From NCBI RefSeq assembly GCF_000525835.1, contig NZ_AODD01000013.1, positions 62,001 to 126,000 of the forward strand: 64,000 nt of DNA, read 5' to 3'. Each line of letters opens with the position of its first letter. The stretch's first letter is position 1. The position numbers and the translations under genes are program-made. The DNA is from Listeria grandensis FSL F6-0971 (lineage in GTDB: Bacteria; Bacillota; Bacilli; Lactobacillales; Listeriaceae). Under the pieces are notes generated by a model. The model had not been told where the DNA came from. It made no database searches and saw nothing but the letters and a program-made list of their open reading frames with translations. Positions 1 through 8,798 of the stretch are shown here, piece by piece.

Positions 1-688
1 AAATCGCACGCAACGTCACAACCGTCGCCAACACTGGCATGATCGCAGGCAACGTTACAATTTTGAATTTATCCCAAACGCTTGCCCCGTCCATTTCCGC
101 TGCTTCATAAAGCGATTTATCTACCGTTTGTAAAATCGCTAAAAACGAAATGAAAGCGTACGGGAAATAGCGCCAAATCGCGAATAACACGACTAAAATA
201 AAACTCGAAACGGGGTTATCAAACCAAAGTGGTGCATCCTTCCAAAGATGCAAAATATCACCACCAACAAAATTGATAACACCATAGCTATTGTTAAACA
301 TGTATTTCCAAGCAAAAATCAACGAAATCGACGGCGTTACGTATGACAAAATAATGAGCGAACGCGCCGTTTTCCGGAATCTGAACTCCCGATTGAAGAA
401 AATCGCAACCAGAAGTCCCATCCCTGTACTACCAACAACTACTAGAATTGTATAGCCAAACGTTAAAGCCAGTGACTTATAAAATTCCGCATCCGTTAAA
501 ATATCAATATAGTTTTGCAAACCGATGAACGTTGAATCCAAATTCGGATTGAGCGGTAACTCTAAAAAGCTAATTTGAATGTTTGAAATCATCGGGTACG
601 CCACTAACACAAGTAATAAGAGGATACTAGGCGACAGCAGAGCCAGCGCCATTTTTGCATCCGAGCGTTTATATGCTTTTGTTTTCAT
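1..688 (-). CDS. Sugar ABC transporter permease, MalF/UgpA type (C-terminus cut by window edge)
   Basis: Inner-membrane permease subunit of a binding-protein-dependent sugar importer. The visible 229 residues start MKTKAYKRSDAKMALALLSP and contain several hydrophobic segments, then the EAA loop (EAAEMDGAS followed by KIVTLPAIMP) that docks on the ATPase. The ATG at 688 is preceded by an AGGAGGC ribosome site. It follows the lipoprotein gene by 15 bases on the same strand, so it belongs to the phosphorylase operon. The last roughly 60 residues lie outside the window; a second permease probably follows there (inference). Confidence 0.88.
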   Translation of the reverse strand, partial: MKTKAYKRSDAKMALALLSPSILLLLVLVAYPMISNIQISFLELPLNPNLDSTFIGLQNYIDILTDAEFYKSLALTFGYTILVVVGSTGMGLLVAIFFNREFRFRKTARSLIILSYVTPSISLIFAWKYMFNNSYGVINFVGGDILHLWKDAPLWFDNPVSSFILVVLFAIWRYFPYAFISFLAILQTVDKSLYEAAEMDGASVWDKFKIVTLPAIMPVLATVVTLRAI

Positions 689-703
689 AGTGCCTCCTTA
701 TTC

Positions 704-2003
704 TTAGTCATTAGATTCAGCCGTTTTCTGCGCTTTTTTAAGCTCCGATTCGACATTTTTGTCACCAACTGTTACATTATTCACCATTTTCGCAATAACT
801 CCTGAGCTTGTGATATCGCCCATCTTGGTAAAGTTTTTGCCGTCAACTAAACCGAAAATCTGAATGTCATTAAACGAATTCGCGATTTCTTCAGACAGAG
901 CGCCAAACGATTTCACGACTTCATTATTTTTGTATGCTGCGTTTTCGATAACGCCTTTATTTACGGGTTGCGCCCCACCTGGAGACATTAATACCCAGTT
1001 TGTTTGATTCTCAGGTTTTGATAGGAACTCCACGAATTTTTTCCCAGCATCTTTTTGTGCTTTATCCAAACCATCCGAAAGTGCCAGCGCCGAAACCGTT
1101 CCGTACACCGCTTTTTCTTTTTCTTCTGGAATGATAAATCCAATATTGCTTGGGTCCCCGTCTGTGAACACCGCTGGCAAAAGATACGTCGAATACATCG
1201 CCATCGGAGCTGTACCATTCATAAACGCGTCCTTGATTTCCGTTACATCATTCGATCCAGGCATTGTATATTTCGACAATTCTTTATAAAATGTCAACGC
1301 CTGTTTCATTTCCTTCGTATCAATCGTAATGTTGCCCTTCGCATCTAACACGTTCGCCTCATTGGAAAGTGCAAACTGAGAAAATGCTTGCTCCGCCATC
1401 GCGCCTTCTGCTGTAGGAATTGCAATACCATATTTCTTATCCGCTTTATTCGTAAAATGCTTCGCGATTGTCAAAATATCATTCCAATTCTCCGGCTCTT
1501 TGAAATTGGCCGCAGCCAGTGCTTTCTTGTCATACCAAATACCTTGCACCCAGCCTGTAAGCGGGACGCCGATATAACTTTTCCCATTCTCAGAACGAAC
1601 TAGGTTCAGCGCGCCTTCATAATAGCTATCCTCGCCAACCTTTTGGATAACATCTTTGACCGCCGCTTGATCGATCAATTTATCTTTATCCATTACTTTC
1701 GCAAAATCTTGACTTACTTCCAAAACTTCCGGCAACACACCAGCTCGAGCCAACGTCACAACTTTTGTATTGAACGCATCTTCTTCTACTGGCACTTGTT
1801 TCACTTTAATATTTGGATTTTCCTTTTCAAATTTCGATACCAATTTCTTGATAACATCCAAACGTTCCTTTTCCACCGAGGAGTGCATAAATTCAATCGT
1901 TACTGCTTTATCATCCCCGTTTCCCGATGAACCGCCACACGCCGCCAAAATAACACTCATCAGTAATACAACGGCAAGTACAATCGACCCTCTTCTTTTT
2001 CAC
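704..2003 (-). CDS. Sugar-binding lipoprotein of ABC transporter, apparent frameshift in signal peptide
   Basis: Extracellular solute-binding protein (family 1, MalE-like) that would deliver an oligosaccharide to the neighbouring permeases. The uninterrupted frame runs from an internal ATG at 1960 (418 aa) and begins right at the lipobox, ILAAC-GG. The natural start is GTG 2003, behind the ribosome site at 2011-2017. GTG 2003 and ATG 1960 are 43 bases apart, so they are out of frame. Removing one base from the CCC at 1988-1990 gives a signal peptide beginning VKKKRSIVLAVVLLMSVILA and ending in the lipobox. The body is complete (motifs such as WVQGIWYDKKAL and MAMYSTYLLPA). A sequencing error is more likely than real loss. 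Confidence 0.85.
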
Positions 2004-2015
2004 CTTAAAACCCTC

Positions 2016-3695
2016 CTAGTTTTTGTTTGTTAGCCAACAGAATTCGTAAGGAGCAAGTACGATTGGAGCGCTCCCAGAAATCGGCTGATCTTTTAAAATA
2101 TCCCAGTTTGCAGCGACATCACACGATATCGGCTGATCAGACAAGTTATGCAACACCAGAATACTTTCCCCTGAAGCATCCACACGCCTAATCGCAAAAA
2201 TTTCTTTCCCTAAATCCACAACTTCCATCGGCACATTAGGATGGAACAAAGCTTGCGTTTTACGAACTTGAATCATTTCTTTAATTCCCTCAAAAGTGCG
2301 GTGCATCAATGTTTTCTCGTCCGCAAGTCCTGCTTCAATCTCCGAAATCGGGTATTTTTTACGGTTGATGGAGCGATTATGCCCCGTTTCCGCGACACCA
2401 TCCAGATCATTTCGCGCGCCTAAAATACTTTGCACGTAAACCGCCGGAACACCAGGAATCGTCAGCAATATCGAATGCGCCAACAAGAACCGTTGTAACC
2501 GCGTGTCATCATTGTCTGCCAAGCGATTCAATGCATCCATGTACGTCACATTAATCTCATACGGACTCTGCGTTCCATCCGGATTCTGCTTATACGAAAC
2601 AAGCGCACCCTCCGCTTCCAAATCCGCCACCAAAGCCAAAATTTCCTTTTCCGGCAAAATTCCACGAATCGGATTTAAACCAATACCATCATGCGACGCG
2701 AGAAAATTAAAGAACGTAGCATCCGTTCCAGGCAACTCCAAATCACGCGCCCAGCCTGACAATGCTTGACCATCACCAGTATGTATCGCCTGCAAAACAA
2801 GCGGCGGCAACGGGAACTGATACACCATATGCGCCTCATCTTGGCCATTTCCGAAATAAGTAATATTGTCCTTATGCGGCACATTCGTCTCCGTAATCAT
2901 CACCGTTCCTGGTGCAATCTCGTCCAAAACATCACGGAATAGCTTCACAATTTCATGCGTCTTTTCCAAATGAATACACGACGTTCCCGGCTCTTTCCAC
3001 ATAAATCCGACCGCATCCAGCCTTACGTACTCTGCCCCTTCTTCCAAATAAAATGCCAACACATCAATCATTTTCAGCAACACTTTTGGATTACTAAAAT
3101 TCAAATCAATCTGATCCTCACTAAACGTAGTCCAAATATGCTTTTTCTGTCCATTTGATAATTTAAATTCCGTCAAAACAGGCGTCGCACGCGGCCTAGT
3201 AACTGTCGACAAATCCGTTTCTGGCGCCATCGCCACGAAAAAATCAGCGTACTCCGGATCATTATTCAAATACCCCTGAAACCACTCACTTTTCGCCGAA
3301 ATATGGTTACAAACATAATCAAACATTAGCCGGACTGAATTCGATAGCGCATTCACATCTTCCCAATTACCGAGCTTCGGATCCACCATTTTATAATCGA
3401 TCACAGAAAAACCATCATCCGACGAATATGGATAAAACGGCAAAATATGCACTACCTCAAACATTTCTTTCAAGTAGGCATCATACATTTCCCTCAATGT
3501 CCTCAGTGTCGGCTCCTGCTCTTTAAAAAACTGATCGCCGTATGTAATCATAACTACATCGCGCTGATCCCAGCCTTGCTTCCGTTTCCTCACATTCGCT
3601 TTCGCTCTAGATACACGTTCACGTATCTCTTTTTCAATAGATACAACGCTTTCACTTTCATATATACTTTCTAAACGCTTTAAAAGAATATCCAT
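2016..3695 (-). CDS. Sucrose phosphorylase family glycoside phosphorylase (GH13_18)
   Basis: Cytoplasmic retaining alpha-glucoside phosphorylase, which splits an imported glucoside with phosphate to give alpha-glucose-1-phosphate. At 559 aa the protein has the (beta/alpha)8 GH13 core: [21 protein letters not shown] near residue 81, the nucleophile Asp227 in YVRLDAVGF, acid/base Glu269 in MITETNVP, and the HD pair at 336-337 (ASHDGIG). The family also contains glucosylglycerate, glucosylglycerol and sucrose-6-phosphate phosphorylases, so the substrate is not settled; a partner ABC importer favours a non-phosphorylated one. It is first in the operon, 12 bases before the lipoprotein start, with a palindromic operator in its promoter. 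Confidence 0.88.
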   Translation of the reverse strand: MDILLKRLESIYESESVVSIEKEIRERVSRAKANVRKRKQGWDQRDVVMITYGDQFFKEQEPTLRTLREMYDAYLKEMFEVVHILPFYPYSSDDGFSVIDYKMVDPKLGNWEDVNALSNSVRLMFDYVCNHISAKSEWFQGYLNNDPEYADFFVAMAPETDLSTVTRPRATPVLTEFKLSNGQKKHIWTTFSEDQIDLNFSNPKVLLKMIDVLAFYLEEGAEYVRLDAVGFMWKEPGTSCIHLEKTHEIVKLFRDVLDEIAPGTVMITETNVPHKDNITYFGNGQDEAHMVYQFPLPPLVLQAIHTGDGQALSGWARDLELPGTDATFFNFLASHDGIGLNPIRGILPEKEILALVADLEAEGALVSYKQNPDGTQSPYEINVTYMDALNRLADNDDTRLQRFLLAHSILLTIPGVPAVYVQSILGARNDLDGVAETGHNRSINRKKYPISEIEAGLADEKTLMHRTFEGIKEMIQVRKTQALFHPNVPMEVVDLGKEIFAIRRVDASGESILVLHNLSDQPISCDVAANWDILKDQPISGSAPIVLAPYEFCWLTNKN

Positions 3696-3732
3696 TTTAG
3701 CCTCCTTTTATGGTACCGCTCCCACAAAAATG

Positions 3733-3761
3733 AGTATATTACAGAAAGCGCTTTCTGTCAA
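3733..3761 (-). promoter_or_regulatory. Sigma-A promoter with an embedded palindromic operator for the phosphorylase operon
   Basis: Read on the minus strand, TTGACA (3756-3761) and TATACT (3733-3738) are separated by 17 bases. The perfect 18-bp palindrome ACAGAAAGCGCTTTCTGT at 3741-3758 fills the spacer and enters the -35 box. Its central CG fits a LacI-family operator, and the LacI gene is divergent next door, so autoregulated repression is likely. The core matches the cre consensus at 12 of 14 positions, so CcpA is an alternative. A half-site-like GTAGAAAGCG lies at 3794, near the lacI promoter. Confidence 0.82.
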
Positions 3762-3815
3762 TAGTATTTTTTCTGATACGACTACTAGCTCTTGTAGAAA
3801 GCGAATTATGTCATA

Positions 3816-3845
3816 TTGGACATCTTTACCACAATTGAGTAGAAT
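3816..3845 (+). promoter_or_regulatory. Promoter of the lacI-type regulator gene
   Basis: TTGGAC (3816-3821), an 18-base spacer and TAGAAT (3840-3845), about 55 bases before the regulator start. It lies in the divergent region next to the operator. Confidence 0.5.
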
Positions 3846-3900
3846 AGAGTTTATAAAGATGGGAACGGTCTCATCAAGATATATACAAGGAGGACAACGA

Positions 3901-4926
3901 ATGGGAGCCACCATTTACGACATCGCCCGCCACGCAGGCGTTTCAAAATCTACCGTTTCGCGAGTATTGAACAACCAAGCAAATATATCGAAAGACTCGA
4001 AAAAGCGTGTTTTAGATGCCATCGAAGCATTGCAATATAGACCCAGCAAACTGGCACGAGCACTTACTAGCTCAGGCTTTGATGCTATTATGGTCATTTC
4101 CAACCGGCCAACAAAGACCACAGCAGGAAACCCGTTTTTCTCAGAAATCATTCATTCCATCTCCGCGATTGCCGAAGATGAAAATTTCGATCTCATCCTA
4201 CAAACATCTCGCAATACAGACGACGAGCTCGATAAATGCATCACTAAAATTAAAGAAAAAATGATTAAAGGTATTATTATGCTCAGCTCCCCTGCTGACG
4301 AATCTTTCTTCGAGAAACTAGATCCATACAATATCCCCATCGTCGTAACTGGAAAGATTGATGGTAATTATACCAACGTCTACTCTGTGGATACCGATAA
4401 CTTCAAAGACTCCTATGAACTTACAAACTTACTTATCCAGCACGGGCATACAAATATAGCTTGTTTGCATGCACCGCTGAACTATCACGTCTCCATTGAT
4501 AGACTAGCCGGTTATCGTAGCTGCCTATTCGATCATAATTTAGATATACGCCGTGACTGGATTTTAGACAGTGGCTACACCGCCGAAGATGCATATAATG
4601 CCGCAAACCAGCTACTTTCTCATCCAGATCGACCGACTGCTATTTTTGCCACCGACGATTTAAAAGTACTCAGTATATATAAAGTCGCTGCCGATCACGA
4701 GTTATCCATTCCCCAAGACCTGTCCATCGTCGGCTATAACGATCGTGTTGTCTCAACATTCCTATCACCACCACTGACCGCGATTGATATCCCAACAAAA
4801 CGCCTGGGACAAACGGCAACCGAATTACTTTTCCAGCTAATCCAACAAACAGGTGCACAAAACAAAAATACCATTATCGACACGAAGCTCATTAGCGGCG
4901 CGTCCATTATTCGATTGAATGCCTGA
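3901..4926 (+). CDS. LacI/GalR family transcriptional regulator
   Basis: A 341-aa DNA-binding repressor. The N-terminal helix-turn-helix and hinge read [22 protein letters not shown], then RALTSSG; the rest is a periplasmic-binding-protein-like sensor (for example [43 protein letters not shown]). The start is ATG 3901, because AAGGAGG lies 7 bases upstream; the same frame is open back to 3730 but has no ribosome site there. It is divergent from the phosphorylase/ABC operon and is the probable local repressor, released by the imported sugar or a product (inference). Confidence 0.92.
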   Translation: MGATIYDIARHAGVSKSTVSRVLNNQANISKDSKKRVLDAIEALQYRPSKLARALTSSGFDAIMVISNRPTKTTAGNPFFSEIIHSISAIAEDENFDLILQTSRNTDDELDKCITKIKEKMIKGIIMLSSPADESFFEKLDPYNIPIVVTGKIDGNYTNVYSVDTDNFKDSYELTNLLIQHGHTNIACLHAPLNYHVSIDRLAGYRSCLFDHNLDIRRDWILDSGYTAEDAYNAANQLLSHPDRPTAIFATDDLKVLSIYKVAADHELSIPQDLSIVGYNDRVVSTFLSPPLTAIDIPTKRLGQTATELLFQLIQQTGAQNKNTIIDTKLISGASIIRLNA

Positions 4927-4931
4927 AGAAA

Positions 4932-4977
4932 CGCTGGATAAGATGTAGCCACTCACTAGGTTACATCTTATCCAGCG
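4932..4977. terminator. Bidirectional hairpin between lacI and the ParE-like gene
   Basis: Arms 4932-4950 and 4959-4977 are complementary over 19 bases with one mismatch and an 8-base loop. It lies between convergent genes and can serve both, although it lacks a strong T-run. Confidence 0.7.
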
Positions 4978-4979
4978 CT

Positions 4980-5325
4980 TTATATTTCATACATTTCTCC
5001 TATATCTTTAATCAAAATCGAGTGATCCGCCACTCCCGATAGAATTCGATAAACCTCTATCAATTGTCGATCTTCGTGATAAAGATAAAAAAACAGTATA
5101 TCGATCAAAACTGGCTCTGCGATATGGCTTGGAAATAAGCTTCCCATTGTCATATAGCTTCCCAAGCATTGGAAAACTCGCTAAGTTTAACAGTAGCAAC
5201 TCTATACCTTCGCTGAACTTCTGCGCTGCTTGAAATTGGCATAAGTCCTCCACTAAATAAAGGGATATTCGATCATAATCAAGGCTAGCATGCTTAGAAA
5301 ATCTTATCTTCACAGTTTCAGTCAT
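4980..5325 (-). pseudogene. ParE/RelE superfamily toxin, frameshifted
   Basis: N-terminal frame 5325 to 5008 (MTETVKIRFSKHASLDYDRI...KPYRRASFDRYTVF) and C-terminal frame ending at 4980 (YLYHEDRQLIEVYRILSGVADHSILI) together make a normal toxin of about 114 aa of the plasmid-stabilisation ParE/RelE fold. The break is in the A7 run at 5087-5093: with six A the protein reads DRYTVFYLYHEDRQL without interruption. The start lies 6 bases after the antitoxin stop. As written, the frame continues into an unrelated tail and would probably be inactive. Sequencing error, or an escape mutation in a toxin, are both possible. Confidence 0.75.
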
Positions 5326-5331
5326 ACGCTA

Positions 5332-5529
5332 TTACCAATCTGTTGCAGGCTTCATTCTCACTCTTCTCTTCACTTCTTCCCAAGAGAATGTATCCCCACT
5401 TGCAAAATCGTTTTCTGCTTCTTGAATCTTCTCATTAACTATCTCATCCGTCAGGGCTATCCAGCTATGTTCATAGGCAAATTTGGTAGCTGTTTCATTG
5501 ATAATGCTATCTTCCATGCTTGATGTCAT
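5332..5529 (-). CDS. Antitoxin of a ParE/RelE-type pair
   Basis: A 65-aa acidic protein starting MTSSMEDSIINETATKFAYE and ending VKRRVRMKPATDW. The start is ATG 5529, chosen because GGAGGTG lies 8-9 bases upstream; the frame can be extended to 5601 without a ribosome site. Gene order (small antitoxin first) and the 6-base gap to the ParE-like frame support the assignment. The family is not certain (RelB/ParD-like or DUF2281-like). The N-terminal half should bind DNA and the charged tail the toxin, by analogy with such systems. Confidence 0.65.
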   Translation of the reverse strand: MTSSMEDSIINETATKFAYEHSWIALTDEIVNEKIQEAENDFASGDTFSWEEVKRRVRMKPATDW

Positions 5530-5696
5530 ATCATTTGCACCTCCATTTTTGTTATCACCATCGTAACACATTTCACAGCACTTTAAAAGCATTTCATTCA
5601 TTTTGTGTCAAATTCGTTTTTTCAACTAGTTCCTTCGCTTTTCTACCCCTTACAAAAAAACGACACCCTAAAAATCAGAATGCCGTCTTCCAGTAC

Positions 5697-6215
5697 TTAT
5701 ATTTTTTGAGTCATTACGTGAACAACATGCTCTTTATTCCCGTAAGTTCGCTGCTTCTCTTCTTCCTTCTCAAATCCAAGATGCGACCAGAATCCAATCG
5801 CCTCTGCATTCTCATCTAAAACACCGATGCGCAAGGAGTCTGCTCCTCCGTCTGTCGCCCAATCTTTAATCACTTTATAAAGAACTTTCCCAAAACCACT
5901 TTCTCGTTCTTCTGGAATAAGCATTAATAAGCCAATAATCCATTGTCCCTTTCTCGGGAAATCTGCTACAACATCAATAAGCCCAATTGGTTTATCCGCT
6001 TCATCAAGTACAGCCATAACAAATTTGTCATGCTTTGTTTTTCCCTCTGGAATCTCCGTAATAATGGTATGCGCATTTTCTCTCGTTGCGCCCGATCCTT
6101 GCTCCATTAAAAAGTAATCCTCACATTTTGCGCAAACAGCCTCCGCTAGTGCCACATCATTCTCCGTCAAAAACTTCACATGGTAATTTCGTTTTTTCTC
6201 CAAATCTCTCACCAT
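5697..6215 (-). CDS. GNAT family N-acetyltransferase
   Basis: A 172-aa acetyl-CoA-dependent acetyltransferase. The GNAT core is visible: beta strands with PIGLIDVV, the acetyl-CoA loop PEERESGFGKVLYKVI (near residue 109) and FWSHLGFEKEEE at the C-terminus. The substrate is unknown. The gene lies only 8 bases after the stop of a Phd-type antitoxin gene, so the two are co-transcribed. The ribosome site for ATG 6215 is poor (GGGGA directly before it), so translation may be coupled to the Phd gene. Confidence 0.8.
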   Translation of the reverse strand: MVRDLEKKRNYHVKFLTENDVALAEAVCAKCEDYFLMEQGSGATRENAHTIITEIPEGKTKHDKFVMAVLDEADKPIGLIDVVADFPRKGQWIIGLLMLIPEERESGFGKVLYKVIKDWATDGGADSLRIGVLDENAEAIGFWSHLGFEKEEEKQRTYGNKEHVVHVMTQKI

Positions 6216-6223
6216 TCCCCAAT

Positions 6224-6403
6224 TTATTTCGTCACAGCACGCGTTTCATACTGACACATTTCCTCATAAGTCTCGATACTCATCACTACCATATCTCCAT
6301 GCCCATTCTTCGTCAAAAAAATGGGTTCACTACGTTCGTGGACAATCTTGGAAATATCAGTAAAATTATTTCTTAAATCAGAAACCGGTCTAATTTCAGG
6401 CAT
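6224..6403 (-). CDS. Phd/YefM family antitoxin
   Basis: A 59-aa protein, MPEIRPVSDLRNNFTDISKI...EPIFLTKNGHGDMVVMSIETYEEM. This is the standard Phd/YefM fold: the N-terminal PVSDLRNN DNA-binding region and the FLTKNGHGDMVVM strand pair. GGAGGGCAA supplies the ribosome site of ATG 6403. A RelE/YoeB or Doc toxin would be expected downstream, but a GNAT acetyltransferase follows instead. It may be an orphan antitoxin or half of an unusual pair. A 26-bp perfect palindrome lies just upstream. Confidence 0.85.
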   Translation of the reverse strand: MPEIRPVSDLRNNFTDISKIVHERSEPIFLTKNGHGDMVVMSIETYEEMCQYETRAVTK

Positions 6404-6434
6404 TTCCTTGCCCTCCTTATCATAATATTATCAT

Positions 6435-6460
6435 TATTATATCATAATTATGATATAATA
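6435..6460. promoter_or_regulatory. 26-bp perfect palindrome upstream of the phd gene (operator and -10 region)
   Basis: The palindrome is centred between 6447 and 6448 (core ATATCATAATTATGATAT) and carries TATAAT on both strands. It lies 32 bases before the Phd start. Phd-type antitoxins autorepress at such palindromes, so this is the likely operator. Confidence 0.65.
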
Positions 6461-6474
6461 GCTAGTGAAATATA

Positions 6475-6511
6475 CAAAAAAAACAGCTGATAATCTTCCA
6501 TCAGCTGTTTC
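6475..6511 (-). terminator. Rho-independent terminator of the VOC gene
   Basis: AAACAGCTGAT and ATCAGCTGTTT arms around an 8-base loop (6481-6510), followed on the minus strand by a run of T. It separates the VOC gene from phd. Confidence 0.8.
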
Positions 6512-6525
6512 CGTATTCCTCCAAT

Positions 6526-6891
6526 TCAATAAGCACCCTCTAATATCAAAACACTGTTTCCTTCTGGATCAGCACACCGAAGTTCCTTGCCGCCCCAATC
6601 CGCTAAAAACGGTGGTTGAATATCCACACCATTAAATTTCAGCATTTCATAGGTTTTATCTAGATCCTCAGATCGAAAAACAAATTCCGTAGGGCCTTGC
6701 GTCGCTACGTCATCGTTCTCCTTACTCCAAACGATAACACCCGGTGCTTCCCGTGAAAAAGCCAATTTTGCCCCATTGTAAGCACCATGCCCTTCAAAAA
6801 CAAGTGGCACACCCAATTGTTCACTATAGAAGCGCACAAACTGTTCCGGATTACTCACTGCAATATTAATACCTTCCAAACCTTTAATCAT
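6526..6891 (-). CDS. VOC (glyoxalase/bleomycin resistance) family protein
   Basis: A 121-aa single VOC module: MIKGLEGINIAVSNPEQFVRFYSEQLG, then FVFRSEDLDKTYEML and ELRCADPEGNSVLILEG. Such proteins use a metal site at the beta-alpha-beta-beta-beta pocket, often as dimers; function ranges from dioxygenase and isomerase to drug binding. The start at 6891 follows GGAGGAGATAAT; the frame extends to 6921 but without a better ribosome site. Monocistronic. Substrate unknown. Confidence 0.82.
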   Translation of the reverse strand: MIKGLEGINIAVSNPEQFVRFYSEQLGVPLVFEGHGAYNGAKLAFSREAPGVIVWSKENDDVATQGPTEFVFRSEDLDKTYEMLKFNGVDIQPPFLADWGGKELRCADPEGNSVLILEGAY

Positions 6892-7047
6892 ATTATCTCC
6901 TCCAACTAACTTTATTATCATTCATTTCCCTAAACATTCGAGCCAAAACTAAAACAGTTAACATTTTGTTTTAGCGCACAGAACGAGTATACTGGAACTG
7001 AGGCACAAATTGCCGATATTTCATAGAAAACTAGGAGGCTATTCGAC

Positions 7048-7575
7048 ATGAGCAAGCAAACAAATAAAACAGTTCTCATCATGAACTTCGAAACAGAAAG
7101 CAAGTCCTATCAAGCATTCTCAGAAATTAAAACACTCCATACAGAAAGAAAAATTCGCGGGGAACAAATGGCAGTCGTAGAGCACGATCATAACCATAAA
7201 ATAAACGCGAAAGACTTCCTTGACTTCACAGGTGGCGACAAAAACATGAAAGGTAGTCTAATCGGCATGCTTGTTGGTATCTTGGGCGGCCCACTAGGCG
7301 TTCTCCTTGGTTGGATGACCGGTGCTATCATCGGCTCAACACAAGATGCTAAAGAAATTCGCGATGCGATGAACGTCTTCGAGAAGACATTAGAAACGAT
7401 CCCCGAAGATCAAACCGGTGTTATCCTCATCGCCGAAGAAGAACATAACGAATACATTAATGATCTAGTAAATAATAAACTAGGCGGCCGCGTCATCCGC
7501 ATGGACGAAGCGCTGGTATCTCACGAAATCAACGAAGCAAAACAAGCTGAAAAAGGAAGCACAAACAAGCGCTAA
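7048..7575 (+). CDS. DUF1269 family protein with glycine-rich membrane segment
   Basis: A 175-aa protein. Residues 68-92 (GSLIGMLVGILGGPLGVLLGWMTGAIIGS) form a glycine-zipper hydrophobic stretch between two soluble regions that look like a sensor or ferredoxin-like fold. The ribosome site is AGGAGG, 10 bases upstream. A possible promoter is TTGTTT-N16-TATACT near 6967-6994. After the stop, a shifted frame reads AKKRWFNKKED then stop, a plausible native C-terminus, so another one-base shift near 7570 is possible but unproven. Function unknown; related proteins are often stress-linked. Confidence 0.72.
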   Translation: MSKQTNKTVLIMNFETESKSYQAFSEIKTLHTERKIRGEQMAVVEHDHNHKINAKDFLDFTGGDKNMKGSLIGMLVGILGGPLGVLLGWMTGAIIGSTQDAKEIRDAMNVFEKTLETIPEDQTGVILIAEEEHNEYINDLVNNKLGGRVIRMDEALVSHEINEAKQAEKGSTNKR

Positions 7576-7613
7576 AAAACGTTGGTTTAACAAAAAAGAA
7601 GATTAAAAACTTG

Positions 7614-7643
7614 GCCCAGCATGCTACTTTTATGCTGGGTTTT
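7614..7643 (+). terminator. Rho-independent terminator
   Basis: CCCAGCAT and ATGCTGGG arms with a short loop, followed by TTTTCC. It ends the DUF1269 gene and overlaps the 3' end of the convergent gene region. Confidence 0.78.
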
Positions 7644-7644
7644 C

Positions 7645-8619
7645 CTATGCTCGTTTATATAAAGAAATCAGCAAATCCTCTACACTTTGCATATCAACCT
7701 GCTCCGGAAGGTTCGTCTCTCTGGCTGCCTGTTCAAATTCCACCTGCAATACCGCTACCCGATCAAAAATTTCTGCAAAAGATAGCTCCCCTTTTCGAAT
7801 GGCGATTAACAAATCATGCTCTGCTACCCGCTTCGTTATAATTCCTTTCCCCGCTAAAATATCCCTGCCAGTCACAAGCATTCTAACCAAATGCATCGCG
7901 TGCTTATACAAGCGCGGTAAATCCTTAGGCTGGTCCGCTTTTCCCAATTTTTCATATGTCCGCATCGTCCCCTGCAGCTCTCCATATATCCCTATAAAAT
8001 CTCGCAGCGGATACCCAGATAGCTCAGCATCCATGACAATCTCGGTATTTTCCATTCGCAGTTTCAACCCATCAGGCCCCATGATTGCATATTTCGATTC
8101 TATATTGCTCATTTGTTTCTGCAACGTTTCTAATATATGCTGTTCCCGAACCGCATGTGATTCTTCATTCCGAACTAACGCATTTTGTAGTCTCTTCAAT
8201 TGCGCATTCGCGTAGTTTCCAAATGTTTGCTCAATCCGCTTAGATAAAAATAATTCTGCATGACTTCGCACCATTTTCCCCGCCTCCGTGCAAATCACAA
8301 TTTCAGCTTCCTCCACACCAAGCAATTCCAAGACATTCGGATTTCCTTGAGCACATAACCTGATAAATTTCTGCGCGCCAAAAATAACGGTGTCTGTCTC
8401 CTTCTCTTCAAACTGTTCAAAAGTATGCAGTCCCAACAAATAACGCTCATCTTCTATTAAAAAACCTCGAAGATCTAAATCACTTGTCGCAACATTCGTA
8501 CCATAGCCATGCGAACCGCTAGCAACCAAATAAGCAATGCCCTGCAAATCTCCATTCTCTCGCAAAAAATCATATGCCGATGTCTTCACCATTGCGTGAT
8601 ACCCCACCAAATCAACCAC
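7645..8619 (-). CDS. Nucleotidyltransferase superfamily protein (YcgL/COG3541-like)
   Basis: A 324-aa predicted nucleotidyltransferase of the DNA polymerase beta superfamily. The catalytic motif is clear: ASGSHGYGTNVATSDLDLRGF (near residue 33), with GSxxxGT and the DLD metal-binding aspartates. A helical C-terminal half follows (KHAMHLVRMLVTGRDIL). Many members of COG3541 are found near RNA ligases or in stress loci, but no such neighbour is present and the substrate is unknown. The N-terminus could begin at the internal Met in YHAMVKTSAYDF. Confidence 0.75.
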   Translation of the reverse strand: MVDLVGYHAMVKTSAYDFLRENGDLQGIAYLVASGSHGYGTNVATSDLDLRGFLIEDERYLLGLHTFEQFEEKETDTVIFGAQKFIRLCAQGNPNVLELLGVEEAEIVICTEAGKMVRSHAELFLSKRIEQTFGNYANAQLKRLQNALVRNEESHAVREQHILETLQKQMSNIESKYAIMGPDGLKLRMENTEIVMDAELSGYPLRDFIGIYGELQGTMRTYEKLGKADQPKDLPRLYKHAMHLVRMLVTGRDILAGKGIITKRVAEHDLLIAIRKGELSFAEIFDRVAVLQVEFEQAARETNLPEQVDMQSVEDLLISLYKRA

Positions 8620-8702
8620 TCCTTTCCGCCTATTATTCTCTATACCTAAATTATAACAAAAAAACCATACCTAAAAATAGTTTTTATCCCAGTAAAAATA
8701 TC

Positions 8703-8731
8703 TTGACTTTGAAAGCTAATCAGGGTATTTT
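8703..8731 (+). promoter_or_regulatory. Probable promoter of the oligopeptide transporter genes
   Basis: TTGACT (8703-8708), 17 bases, TATTTT (8726-8731), about 70 bases before the lipoprotein start. Confidence 0.45.
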
Positions 8732-8798
8732 AAGTATAACCAATTCCTACTTATCAAGTAAGAATTACAAGAAGATCTATGAGAAAAGGGGAGAAAGT

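Noticed and set aside
3730..3900. Upstream extension of the LacI reading frame
   Set aside because: It covers the operator and promoter, has no ribosome site and lacks a DNA-binding start; ATG 3901 with AAGGAGG is preferred.
6955..6985. TTAACATTTTGTTTTA near the DUF1269 gene, similar to a PrfA box
   Set aside because: A PrfA box needs TTAACA and TGTTAA two bases apart; the second half does not fit.
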